Source of the DNA: Oscillospiraceae bacterium
GTDB lineage: Bacteria; Bacillota_A; Clostridia; Oscillospirales; Oscillospiraceae
DNA length: 17,503 bases
Assembly (NCBI GenBank): GCA_017381835.1
Contig: JAFOBK010000284.1
Location: 1-17,503, forward strand
Direction of reading: 5' to 3'
Both the position numbers and the translations under genes were made by a program. Positions 7,369 to 14,176 of this stretch are shown in pieces (position 1 is the stretch's first letter; every line of letters starts with the position of its first letter). Below the pieces are notes generated by a model. That model had not been told where the DNA came from, searched no databases, and saw only the letters and a program-made list of their open reading frames with translations.

Positions 7369-7712
7369 TTCAGTTTCTCCCAATCAGTTTCCTTGAAGCC
7401 GGTAAGAACGATATCGCCCTTCACAGCGATAGGCCGCTTCACCAGCATACCGTCGGTCGCCAGCAAACGCAGCTGTTCTTCCTCACTCATTGTCGGGAGT
7501 TTTTCTTTCAGATTCATAGACTTATACAGCAGGCCGCTGGTGTTGAAGAATTTCTTCAGAGGCAGGCCGCTTTTTTCATACCAGGTCTTCAGCTCCTCAT
7601 AGGTGGGCTTATTTTCCTTGATATGACGGTCTTCATAAGAAATCCCATTGGCATCCAGCCACTTTTTTGCCTTTTGGCAGGTGCTGCAGGGGGGATATTC
7701 CACAAACAACAT
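7365..7712 (-). CDS. ArsC/Spx-family thioredoxin-fold protein
   Basis: A 115-residue protein of the arsenate reductase/Spx family. The N-terminal redox motif is CSTC in EYPPCSTCQKAKKWLD, followed by IKENKPTYEELKTWYEKSGL, then FNTSGLLYKSMNLKEKL, then LLATDGMLVKRPIAV. The LVKRP segment, with its arginine, is a family signature. Members reduce arsenate using a thiol or, as Spx, bind RNA polymerase under thiol stress. No ars genes are nearby, so arsenate reduction is not supported. The start is the ATG at 7712, which follows GGAGG by 7 bases; a GTG at 7730 lies upstream of that ribosome site. It begins 14 bases after the TrkA-N/RyR-like gene and overlaps the Nudix gene by 4 bases. Confidence 0.85.
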   Translation of the reverse strand: MLFVEYPPCSTCQKAKKWLDANGISYEDRHIKENKPTYEELKTWYEKSGLPLKKFFNTSGLLYKSMNLKEKLPTMSEEEQLRLLATDGMLVKRPIAVKGDIVLTGFKETDWEKLK

Positions 7713-7726
7713 AAAAGGTCCTCCAA

Positions 7727-9598
7727 TCACGCTTTTGTCTTTTCATCGGCCCGGAGCAACTCCGGCACGATCAAAACATTTTCCGTATCCATTGCCTGAT
7801 AGTCCACAGTTTTTCCGGTGATCCGGTTTTCTCTGTTAGACAGTTCTGCCAGCGCTTCCCAGCCGATCAGGCAGGCATGGGTTCTGTCTGCCATATTCTT
7901 GCCGATACGCAGAGGCTTCTCACCTGCTGCCAACTGACGGCGGTAGGTTTCTACCCGGCAATCATATTCTTCCCGGGTCATAGGAGAAAATCCCATGGCA
8001 TAATGGAAGGCGCACCAGCGCAAATGCTCTGTTTTGCTAAGGGTTTCCAGCTGCATCGGTGTCAGATCCCAACCGGATTCCAGCACCTGCTCCCGGGTCT
8101 TATGCACCATCTTCAGCATGGCAGGAATAAAGTCCGCCATTGCCCGGCAGCTCATACGGCTGAAATAGTCACAGTGCAGCCAGTGCTGCAGCGGAGTCTT
8201 CTCCGGATTCTGCTGATAATGGCTGTTGATACACATAGCCAATGCATCCATTTTCTCCATGGACAGCATATCCGGCCGGTACAAGCTATGGGACTTGACC
8301 GTTCCGGTGGCCGGATCAAAGCACTTCACACCCCGATGGCTGCACAGATACGCACCCATGGGAATATTACGCTGGCTTAAATACTCCGTCAGATCCTCGG
8401 CAATCTCCTGATTCAGGCGGTCAGAGCCGGTGCAGATGGCCAGATACTTGATTCGGCTGCCCCGCTCCTGGAGATAATCATAGACGGCTTCACAGCGGGC
8501 ATCACAGGCATGGAAAGAAATATCATACTGCCGCAGCACCTGGGCATAACTTTTGGTAAAGTAGCCCTTCACGCTGTTGCAGTCAGGTGAAAACACAGCC
8601 GCACGGAATGTACTTCCCTCAAACTGGCCGTTCATGACAAGGTGGCGCAAAACGGTCTGTCCCACCTGGCCGAAGCCAATGATCACTGCTTCAAAGTCTT
8701 CCGTTGCCTTTCCGTTTTCATCAAAGGTCAAATGGTTGCAGGGCGGATAATGGCGCACCAATGTACGGGCTACCAAATCGGTCTCCTGCACCACCGTTAC
8801 CGTACCATAGCCGTAAGTATCTCCCAGCACCTGTAAGCTGACAGCCGCGGCATTTTCCCGGCTGCGGATCACCAGGCCGGTCTGCTCCGGCGCAATGTTT
8901 CCTGCTTCCAAACCCCGCAAGAGCTTTTGAGCATACCGCAGATTATCAGATGCTGTGCCTTTCATGGCATAAAGGGTAATTTTACGGCCGCTGCGGGTCG
9001 CACCAATGCTTTTCAAAAACGTTTCCCCACCCTGAGCCGCCTCAGCATCCCAGCGCAGCACACAACCGGCTTTAGCCACCGCTGCGGTTTCCGAAACGCC
9101 GGCACTCTCGTCCACAAACACCACCGCTCCGTTCTTTTCCTGCAGCAGCTGCTTTGCCAGGGCAATGGTATCGTCATTGGCACCGTAAATCAGATGCAGT
9201 GCACCTCTTCTTGCCAACCAAAGCCGCAGCTTCCGCAATGCTTCTCCGCCTACGGTAGTAATAGCCGCGCTGGCCGTTGCATACAGCGCAAACAGATGCA
9301 CCACCCAGAACAGCACCTGCATCCAGCCAAACTGCATCAGCGGCGCCGCACTGATAGAACCCCAATCCTTGGCACCCATGTACATGCCGCAAACCGCCAG
9401 CAACGAGCGAATAACGGACAAGCAGAAATTGCCAGTGGTGACCATAAAGCCGTAGCCGTAAAAGAACAGGCCGGTCACACCCACGATCACAAAAATGATC
9501 CGGGTCACCTTCGCGGTAAATTTCGGCTTTGCGGCCATCACCATGATCAGCGCCAAAAAGCAAACCAGGGTTGCCAAAATAACATATAAAAATTCCAT
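7727..9598 (-). CDS. Membrane protein with two TrkA-N-like domains and a C-terminal RyR-like domain
   Basis: A 623-residue protein. Four hydrophobic segments lie at about residues 2-22, 32-53, 58-76 and 90-113. Then comes a Rossmann-type domain from about 134 (LHLIYGANDDT), and a second from about 303 with the clear dinucleotide loop VIIGFGQVG (305-313), as in TrkA-N/RCK potassium-channel regulators. The C-terminal part (about 515-616) has EHLRW, then RTHACLIGW, then DYQAMD and VLIVPELL. This matches the spacing of bacterial RyR-like domains, thought to sense nucleotide-derived ligands; that call is by pattern only. The start at 9598 is six bases after GGAGG, while the ATG at 9604 touches it. 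It follows the TIR gene by 29 bases in the same operon. Ion conduction is not shown, because no channel selectivity motif is visible. Confidence 0.75.
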   Translation of the reverse strand: MEFLYVILATLVCFLALIMVMAAKPKFTAKVTRIIFVIVGVTGLFFYGYGFMVTTGNFCLSVIRSLLAVCGMYMGAKDWGSISAAPLMQFGWMQVLFWVVHLFALYATASAAITTVGGEALRKLRLWLARRGALHLIYGANDDTIALAKQLLQEKNGAVVFVDESAGVSETAAVAKAGCVLRWDAEAAQGGETFLKSIGATRSGRKITLYAMKGTASDNLRYAQKLLRGLEAGNIAPEQTGLVIRSRENAAAVSLQVLGDTYGYGTVTVVQETDLVARTLVRHYPPCNHLTFDENGKATEDFEAVIIGFGQVGQTVLRHLVMNGQFEGSTFRAAVFSPDCNSVKGYFTKSYAQVLRQYDISFHACDARCEAVYDYLQERGSRIKYLAICTGSDRLNQEIAEDLTEYLSQRNIPMGAYLCSHRGVKCFDPATGTVKSHSLYRPDMLSMEKMDALAMCINSHYQQNPEKTPLQHWLHCDYFSRMSCRAMADFIPAMLKMVHKTREQVLESGWDLTPMQLETLSKTEHLRWCAFHYAMGFSPMTREEYDCRVETYRRQLAAGEKPLRIGKNMADRTHACLIGWEALAELSNRENRITGKTVDYQAMDTENVLIVPELLRADEKTKA

Positions 9599-9627
9599 AT
9601 TCATCCTCCGATAAACTGCGCAGCTGC

Positions 9628-12600
9628 TCAGTTCAAACCGTAGTATTTTTTCTGCTCTTCCGTCAGGCGGAAATCTCCCAGTGCCTCCCGGGCTCTCTGC
9701 ATTTGCCGGTCAGTACTGTAGCGGGAATATGCATAGAACACGCCGTCCCAATAACAGACGATTTGATCTTCTTCTGCCTCATAAGTACTGATATGGGGAA
9801 CAAAGGCCTTACTTTGCCAAAGTGTTCCGTCAATGATATTGCCGGCACCATAGGCATTCAAAATTACATCGCCGTCGGCGGTCTGCCACCAGCCCAACTT
9901 TCCGGACTGATTTGTTCCGTAGGACACATTGCTATAGAACGTGTCATACAGTTCCAGTACCGTCCGTGACAAGAGATTTCCCTGCAGGTCATAGCGATAG
10001 ACCGCGCCGTCATCACAAAGCGCCAGCACCTGACCATCCAGCCAACAGAGGCTCACAACCTTTTTCTCGCCCAGATCCATGGTTTTCATGACTCTGCCGT
10101 CTTGGGTTGCCTGCAGGATCCGGTTTCCGTCACCAAGGATCAATAGGCCTTCCTCTGTCAGCGTCCATGTCGGCTGGGACGCATCCGGCAAGGCAGTGCG
10201 CATATTGCCGTTTCTCAAATCAACCACGCACAGCCGGTCTTCTCTCAAGATCCACAAATAGGAATCCTGCACCATCAGCAACCGGCTGCTTTTCTTGAAA
10301 TCAACAATTTCCGATGCAAAGGATTTCAGTTCCACCGGTTCCAGTTCTGTGCCGGTATTCAGATCCATCCGCCACAGCTGCGCTCTGCCGTCACACTCCA
10401 GGATGCAGTAGGCAATGTCCTCAGCCAGGAACATAGCGCAGTCGCAGGTGGTTATATTTTCTTCAATGGAAAAATCAACCGGAATCTCGTCCAGCCGACC
10501 GGACTCCACATCAAACACAAGAATGCGTTCGCCCCAATTATCCCATTGCCACAGCTTGGTTCCATCCTTAGAAAAGCCCAAAGGATCCAGGGTATGTTCA
10601 AATTCCTGCTGCCACATCACACTCTGTCCGGTCAGATCCACCATACTCAGTTCCATACCCGACCAGACCATCATACGATTCTGATGGATCAGGCTGCTGG
10701 AAATCGTACCGCCCAGTTTCCCCTGATAAGCCTTGGCCTCCTGATCCCGCATTGGCCGATATACCGTTACATGATAGCTCAGAGGGGTGTGGGTATAGTA
10801 GCCTCTGTTGACCTCTGCCAGATTCAGTGCGCCATCTACAAAGGACGCAACCCGACACTGATCCGTTTCATAGTAATAATCGAAGCTGGCGCCGTCCTGG
10901 GTAATTCCCCAAACTTCTTCCGTCTCCACCTTCAAAAACAGCGGGATCGCAGGCAGCTGACACTGCAGCAGTTTCTCGCCGGTAGCTGCGTCATGGATCT
11001 GAATCACATCGCCGCTTTGAATCAGGATCCGATCGCTATCCGGTACGGATTCGATGGTCCGGCTGCGGCTGAAAATATAGTTGGTAATCTGAGATTCCCA
11101 CAGCAGCGCCAGGGATCCTGTATCGTAACACAGAATATCTGTACGGTCGGGACTTGTGATTTGGAAAGTCTTATAATTACCGTTATAAATGCCGCTGCTA
11201 TCACCGCGCATAACGATCAGATTGCCGGCATCTGTAACAGCTGCATGGTCAATAGAGTAACCTCCCGCGGCGAAGCTGGTATCCAGACCCATCACTTCCC
11301 GAAGGCTTCCGGTCTGCAGGTCCAGCAAATACACATAATTCATATTTCCGGCAAAGAACTTCACCGGGATCGGCAGATCTCCCCGATTTTCTCTTTGGAA
11401 AAACAAGGATGCCATACTGCCGTTTTCCTGCTGGGCATAGGGAATCGGCGGTTGCACCGCTTCACCGGTTTCCGCATTCAAAATCACAAACTCCTGCAGG
11501 CCACTATAGTCATTGCACATAGCCAGAATTTTGGTTTTACCATCCAGAAATGCCATGTCCACGCAATGTTCCAACTGCCACAGAAGCGCTCCATCGGGGC
11601 TGTAGCACAGCAGCACATCATAAGTACTTGTGGTTGTAAGCAGCAGATTTCCGCCTGCTGTTACAAACATGTCCTCTATCATATAGCTGCTCAGATCAAC
11701 GGTTGCCAGTTTACGGAAGGTCATGGTATCCCAAACCGTCATGATTTCGCGGGCATCCCGGATAAAAATTCGGGTTCCATCCTCCGATACCCGGTACTGC
11801 TGCACCAAGCCGTCCACACTAAAAGCTCCTTGGGCCGTAATTCTGTCTTCAGACTGGTACGCATGCACAGCGGCACTGAGAGCCCGCTCCGCCTCCGGCA
11901 CATAGGGCCGTTGGTTATTTTCTGCAGGCAGCGCTTCCAGCGCCAGGGCTATGGCTGTCAGCCGATCACCGGCATTGCTCTGCTCAGCCGCTGCCGCTGC
12001 CAAATATTCTGATTGATTCCGCAGCGCCTGATCCAGGTTTTCCTGAATCCGCACATTGGCCTCCTGAATTTGAACATTCGCCGCATGCAGATCGTCATTG
12101 GCCTTCTGAATGCGAATACTGGTGTGGATAAAGTATGCCATCAGGCACAGCGCAGCCGTCAGGGCCACGGAAAAGGCTGCGATGGTTCTGCGCATCCTGT
12201 ACTGCCGCTGGCGCTGCTTCAGTTCATCATAGCCGCATTGAAGCAGCGGTGCTGCCAAGCGGGGCAGTTCTTCCTTCACCGCTTTTCGCATTTTCATGCG
12301 CCAATCGCAGGACAGCGGTTCGATATCCTTCCGCTCAACTTCCCCCGTGATAGGATTCACTATATCCTCATGGAGCAAAATCTCCGGAATGACATCATAG
12401 GGTTCACCATCAGCCAGCACCGTCAGCACCTTGTCCCGACCATGGGTCTTCAAAAAGGTTTCGATCTCCCGCTGCACCCAAACAGACTCTTTGGTATGGG
12501 GCGAACAGATCACGATGAGAAAATCGGAATTCTCCAAAGCACGGGTGATATCATCGGTCAAATGGCTGGTAATGGGCAGTTCTTCCTTATCCCGAAACAG

Positions 12601-12738
12601 CCGCATTGGAACGTTACTGCGCTTTTTAATGGCGCGGGGAATCTTGAACCGTTCCAGGCCTCTATGAATTTGCGTTGCCACCCGGATGTCATCCGGATGA
12701 TGCCGATAGGAAATAAACGCATGATAGTGGATATTCAT
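9628..12738 (-). CDS. TIR domain - transmembrane - coiled coil - beta-propeller protein
   Basis: A 1036-residue protein. The N-terminal TIR domain (about 1-130) begins HAFISYRHHPDD and contains RLFRDKEELPITSHL and CSPHTKESVWVQREIETF. Glu91 in WVQREI aligns by eye with the catalytic glutamate of NAD-cleaving TIR domains such as SARM1 (WVHKEI), so NADase activity is possible. One membrane helix follows (about 185-207), then a heptad-like helix (208-245), an ALALEALP linker typical of WD40-associated proteins, and about 750 residues of repeated beta-strand segments with WD-type turns, read as an extracytoplasmic sensor propeller. ATG at 12738 follows GGAGG by 7 bases. It is the first gene of a four-gene operon behind a strong promoter. 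No ligand can be named. Confidence 0.87.
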   Translation of the reverse strand: MNIHYHAFISYRHHPDDIRVATQIHRGLERFKIPRAIKKRSNVPMRLFRDKEELPITSHLTDDITRALENSDFLIVICSPHTKESVWVQREIETFLKTHGRDKVLTVLADGEPYDVIPEILLHEDIVNPITGEVERKDIEPLSCDWRMKMRKAVKEELPRLAAPLLQCGYDELKQRQRQYRMRRTIAAFSVALTAALCLMAYFIHTSIRIQKANDDLHAANVQIQEANVRIQENLDQALRNQSEYLAAAAAEQSNAGDRLTAIALALEALPAENNQRPYVPEAERALSAAVHAYQSEDRITAQGAFSVDGLVQQYRVSEDGTRIFIRDAREIMTVWDTMTFRKLATVDLSSYMIEDMFVTAGGNLLLTTTSTYDVLLCYSPDGALLWQLEHCVDMAFLDGKTKILAMCNDYSGLQEFVILNAETGEAVQPPIPYAQQENGSMASLFFQRENRGDLPIPVKFFAGNMNYVYLLDLQTGSLREVMGLDTSFAAGGYSIDHAAVTDAGNLIVMRGDSSGIYNGNYKTFQITSPDRTDILCYDTGSLALLWESQITNYIFSRSRTIESVPDSDRILIQSGDVIQIHDAATGEKLLQCQLPAIPLFLKVETEEVWGITQDGASFDYYYETDQCRVASFVDGALNLAEVNRGYYTHTPLSYHVTVYRPMRDQEAKAYQGKLGGTISSSLIHQNRMMVWSGMELSMVDLTGQSVMWQQEFEHTLDPLGFSKDGTKLWQWDNWGERILVFDVESGRLDEIPVDFSIEENITTCDCAMFLAEDIAYCILECDGRAQLWRMDLNTGTELEPVELKSFASEIVDFKKSSRLLMVQDSYLWILREDRLCVVDLRNGNMRTALPDASQPTWTLTEEGLLILGDGNRILQATQDGRVMKTMDLGEKKVVSLCWLDGQVLALCDDGAVYRYDLQGNLLSRTVLELYDTFYSNVSYGTNQSGKLGWWQTADGDVILNAYGAGNIIDGTLWQSKAFVPHISTYEAEEDQIVCYWDGVFYAYSRYSTDRQMQRAREALGDFRLTEEQKKYYGLN

Positions 12739-12768
12739 ACCATTTCCTCCAAAATCTTATCAAAAAAT

Positions 12769-12797
12769 ATCATACCACACAAAAAAACAAATGGCAA
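12769..12797 (-). promoter_or_regulatory. Promoter of the TIR operon
   Basis: On the minus strand TTGCCA (12797-12792), a 17-base spacer and TATGAT (12774-12769), about 30 bases before the TIR start codon. No other convincing promoter was seen in the gaps between the four operon genes. Confidence 0.72.
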
Positions 12798-12864
12798 CAA
12801 TGCGGGTATCGGTGCCGGAGTTTTTGCATGGCCTCACCTTTGGTCATTTGCTCTGTTCGTGTAC

Positions 12865-12875
12865 ACTTTAGATAT
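12865..12875 (+). repeat. ACTTTAGATAT box 1
   Basis: First of three exact 11-base copies (12865, 13423, 13640). With copy 2 it shares a twelfth base (CACTTTAGATAT). It lies 71 bases before the SF0329-like start codon. It might be a promoter element, a regulator site or a cassette boundary. Confidence 0.6.
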
Positions 12876-12895
12876 TCTATATTTGATGAAGCTAC

Positions 12896-12924
12896 TTGTA
12901 TATCATCTCTAATTTTGATAAACT
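12896..12924 (+). promoter_or_regulatory. Possible promoter for the SF0329-like gene
   Basis: TTGTAT (12896-12901), a 17-base spacer and TAAACT (12919-12924). The transcript would start near 12931, immediately before the AAAAGGAGGG ribosome site, leaving a very short leader. The ACTTTAGATAT box upstream is an alternative. Confidence 0.45.
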
Positions 12925-12946
12925 AACCAAAAAAGGAGGGCTTTCA

Positions 12947-13429
12947 ATGGCAACATGGAGTGGCATACGACATAAACTTGAATCAGAATATCTTGCAGAA
13001 TCATTGCGCGGAAGAATTCGTTACTTTGTCACAACCTACAGAGAAAGCCATGATCAAGTTGGCAGAGCAGCTATTCTTCTTGACGACAAAGAAATTCTGA
13101 GAGGAAACTACTTTAACTACTACTTTAAAGATCATCTCATTCCAGATGATCCAAATCGAAAATGGCATGCCATGGATGAAGTCGCACTGAATCATGGTAT
13201 TTTTGATGAATATAGCTTCTATCATTCTTTTTCCATATTTGATAATCAATCCATTGAGGAAAGCCTTTTCAGCGATGATCTTCTTGTTCGCATATTTGCT
13301 ATTTTGGATCGCAGAGTTGGCAAACGGCGGTTAATCACCATGCAGGAGCATATGAAAAACGAACCACAAATCTTACAATCATTCTATATCATCAGAATGG
13401 ACGCTGAAAACATCCCAGTAGCACTTTAG
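12947..13429 (+). CDS. SF0329-like small protein of unknown function
   Basis: A 160-residue, probably soluble protein beginning MATWSGIRHKLESEYLAESL, followed by GRIRYFVTTYRESHD, GRAAILLDDKEI and a charged C-terminal half with DRRVGKRRL. The start pattern of W..I...LE......L.GRI.YF.T.YR.SHD..GR.AI is what I associate with the SF0329 family, whose function is unknown; this identification is from memory and moderate. AAAAGGAGGG lies a few bases before the ATG. Base composition is clearly more AT-rich than its neighbours, which suggests recent acquisition. The stop codon TAG is supplied by ACTTTAGATAT box 2, so the gene sits exactly between two copies of that word. Confidence 0.75.
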   Translation: MATWSGIRHKLESEYLAESLRGRIRYFVTTYRESHDQVGRAAILLDDKEILRGNYFNYYFKDHLIPDDPNRKWHAMDEVALNHGIFDEYSFYHSFSIFDNQSIEESLFSDDLLVRIFAILDRRVGKRRLITMQEHMKNEPQILQSFYIIRMDAENIPVAL

Positions 13430-13433
13430 ATAT
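13423..13433 (+). repeat. ACTTTAGATAT box 2
   Basis: Second copy. It contains the stop codon of the SF0329-like gene and lies 29 bases upstream of the first helix of structured element A. Confidence 0.6.
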
Positions 13434-13462
13434 CGCTCCCTATAAACTATCTGCAATAAATA

Positions 13463-13590
13463 ATAGACAGATGCCAACAGCCGTACCAGCTGCCGTCATC
13501 TGTCTATGGACTTTCCCTCGGCCTAAGAAACATGCCTCCGACATGTTTCTTACCCGCTTTGCGGCCGGTCTTTCAAGTCCGGTGTCCAAC
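13463..13590 (+). ncRNA. Structured RNA element, copy A
   Basis: The 5' domain is an 11-bp stem (13463-13473 with 13497-13507) closing a 23-base region with an inner hairpin CAGC/GCTG around CGTACCA. A closing helix GGACTT (13508-13513) with AAGTCC (13575-13580) encloses TTCCC, then a short helix GGCC (13520-13523) with GGTC (13567-13570). Inside are an 11-bp hairpin (13524-13534 with 13542-13552) and a small CCGC/GCGG hairpin. TTTC joins the short helix to AAGTCC. Copy B has the same plan with different bases in the helices. The plus strand is favoured because box 2 and spacer precede it and a terminator follows at once. The family is not identified. Confidence 0.72.
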
Positions 13591-13626
13591 AAAAAAGTCC
13601 AACACCGAATGGTGTTGGACTTTTTT
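13591..13626. terminator. Terminator hairpin of element A
   Basis: A 16-bp perfect stem, AAAAAAGTCCAACACC (13591-13606) with its complement (13611-13626), around GAAT. The A6 and T6 ends make it able to act on either strand. Confidence 0.85.
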
Positions 13627-13639
13627 GTATCCCTTGTAT

Positions 13640-13650
13640 ACTTTAGATAT
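13640..13650 (+). repeat. ACTTTAGATAT box 3
   Basis: Third copy, 30 bases upstream of the first helix of element B, nearly the same spacing as box 2 to element A (29 bases). It is followed by C like box 2, giving ACTTTAGATATC in both. Confidence 0.6.
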
Positions 13651-13680
13651 CCTACCCACGAATATCGCACCATAAATTAA

Positions 13681-13820
13681 ATGGGTCACTGTCAACAGTC
13701 GTACCGACTGCCGCCAGTGACCCATGGACTTTCCCACGGGCTAAAAATTGCTCGCTAGCTCTCAATTTTTGCACCAGTGGGCGCACTGGTGCCGCCCTTT
13801 CAAGTCCAGCGCCGCATATC
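13681..13820 (+). ncRNA. Structured RNA element, copy B
   Basis: Same architecture as copy A. An 11-bp stem ATGGGTCACTG (13681-13691) pairs with CAGTGACCCAT (13715-13725), again closing exactly 23 bases with an inner hairpin CAGTC/GACTG and the conserved GTACC. The closing helix GGACTT (13726-13731)/AAGTCC (13802-13807) and the TTCCC and TTTC linkers are identical to A. The short helix is GGGC (13738-13741)/GCCC (13794-13797), where A has GGCC/GGTC. Two internal hairpins follow (13743-13750 with 13763-13770, and 13771-13779 with 13784-13792), different in sequence from those of A. Nearly all differences keep pairing. Confidence 0.72.
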
Positions 13821-13854
13821 AAAAAAGTCTGTCGACAAAAATCGACAGACTTTT
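13821..13854. terminator. Terminator hairpin shared by element B and the tRNA operon
   Basis: A 13-bp stem (13823-13835 with 13842-13854) around CAAAAA, with T-rich ends on both strands. On the plus strand it ends element B. On the minus strand it begins one base after the CCA of the tRNA-Trp gene and ends in TTTTTT, so it also terminates the tRNA transcript. Confidence 0.85.
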
Positions 13855-13855
13855 C

Positions 13856-13931
<76 letters not shown>

Positions 13932-13944
13932 ATGTAAATATAAA

Positions 13945-13960
13945 GGGCGCGTTTACGCCC
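13945..13960 (-). other. Small hairpin between the two tRNA genes
   Basis: GGGCG (13945-13949) pairs with CGCCC (13956-13960), and on the minus strand TTTATATTT follows. It is either a weak terminator or a processing element; the tRNAs still look co-transcribed, because no promoter fits in the 39-base gap. Confidence 0.4.
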
Positions 13961-13970
13961 GTATTTTTGG

Positions 13971-14047
13971 TGGTGGGCCCTCAGGGATTCGAACCCGGGA
14001 CTATCCGGTTATGAGCCGGAGGCTCTAACCAACTGAGCTAAGGGCCC
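13971..14047 (-). tRNA. tRNA with CAU anticodon (Ile2 or elongator Met)
   Basis: Acceptor GGGCCCT pairs with AGGGCCC, the D-arm is TAGCTCAGTTGGTTAGAGC, the anticodon loop CTCATAA has anticodon CAU, the T-arm is GGTTCGAATCC, and CCA is encoded at 13973-13971. The loop CTCATAA and GC-rich acceptor resemble tRNA-Ile2, whose C34 is changed to lysidine by TilS, but elongator Met cannot be excluded by eye. It is not an initiator type, because the first pair G-C is intact. Confidence 0.93.
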
Positions 14048-14084
14048 ATTAGTCACACAAGTGCCTGAGCACCAACGCTGGATT

Positions 14085-14113
14085 ATTATAGCATCCTAAT
14101 AACGTTCTGTCAA
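14085..14113 (-). promoter_or_regulatory. Perfect consensus promoter for the tRNA operon
   Basis: On the minus strand TTGACA (14113-14108), exactly 17 bases, then TATAAT (14090-14085). All twelve consensus positions match, as expected for strong stable-RNA transcription. The first tRNA begins about 30 bases after the expected start. Confidence 0.9.
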
Positions 14114-14152
14114 GGCATATTTTTGGCATATTCCAGGGAAAGTATTATTTTT

Positions 14153-14170
14153 CAGGGGTATAAACCCCTG
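14153..14170. other. Hairpin after the sigK 3' end
   Basis: CAGGGGT pairs with ACCCCTG around ATAA, seven bases beyond the sigK stop on the minus strand. No T-run follows on that strand (AAAAATAAT instead), so it is not a standard terminator; it could protect the 3' end. Confidence 0.5.
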
Positions 14171-14176
14171 AGTTTA

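Noticed and set aside
7365..7712. Arsenic resistance gene arsC
   Set aside because: No arsR, arsB or other ars gene is nearby, and the family includes non-arsenate members; only the fold is claimed.
10546..12012. 488-codon plus-strand open frame, with a further one at 12013-12912
   Set aside because: Both are antisense to the TIR gene, which has a domain structure, ribosome site and promoter; the plus-strand products look random.
13463..13854. Identification of the tandem elements as RNase P RNA, on the basis of GGGAAAGTCC on the minus strand
   Set aside because: The elements are far too short and lack the other conserved RNase P blocks, and two copies side by side would be unexpected.
13463..13854. 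Identification as the TwoAYGGAY motif, because ATGGAC occurs once in each copy
   Set aside because: ATGGAC here lies at the end of a stem, not in two terminal loops.
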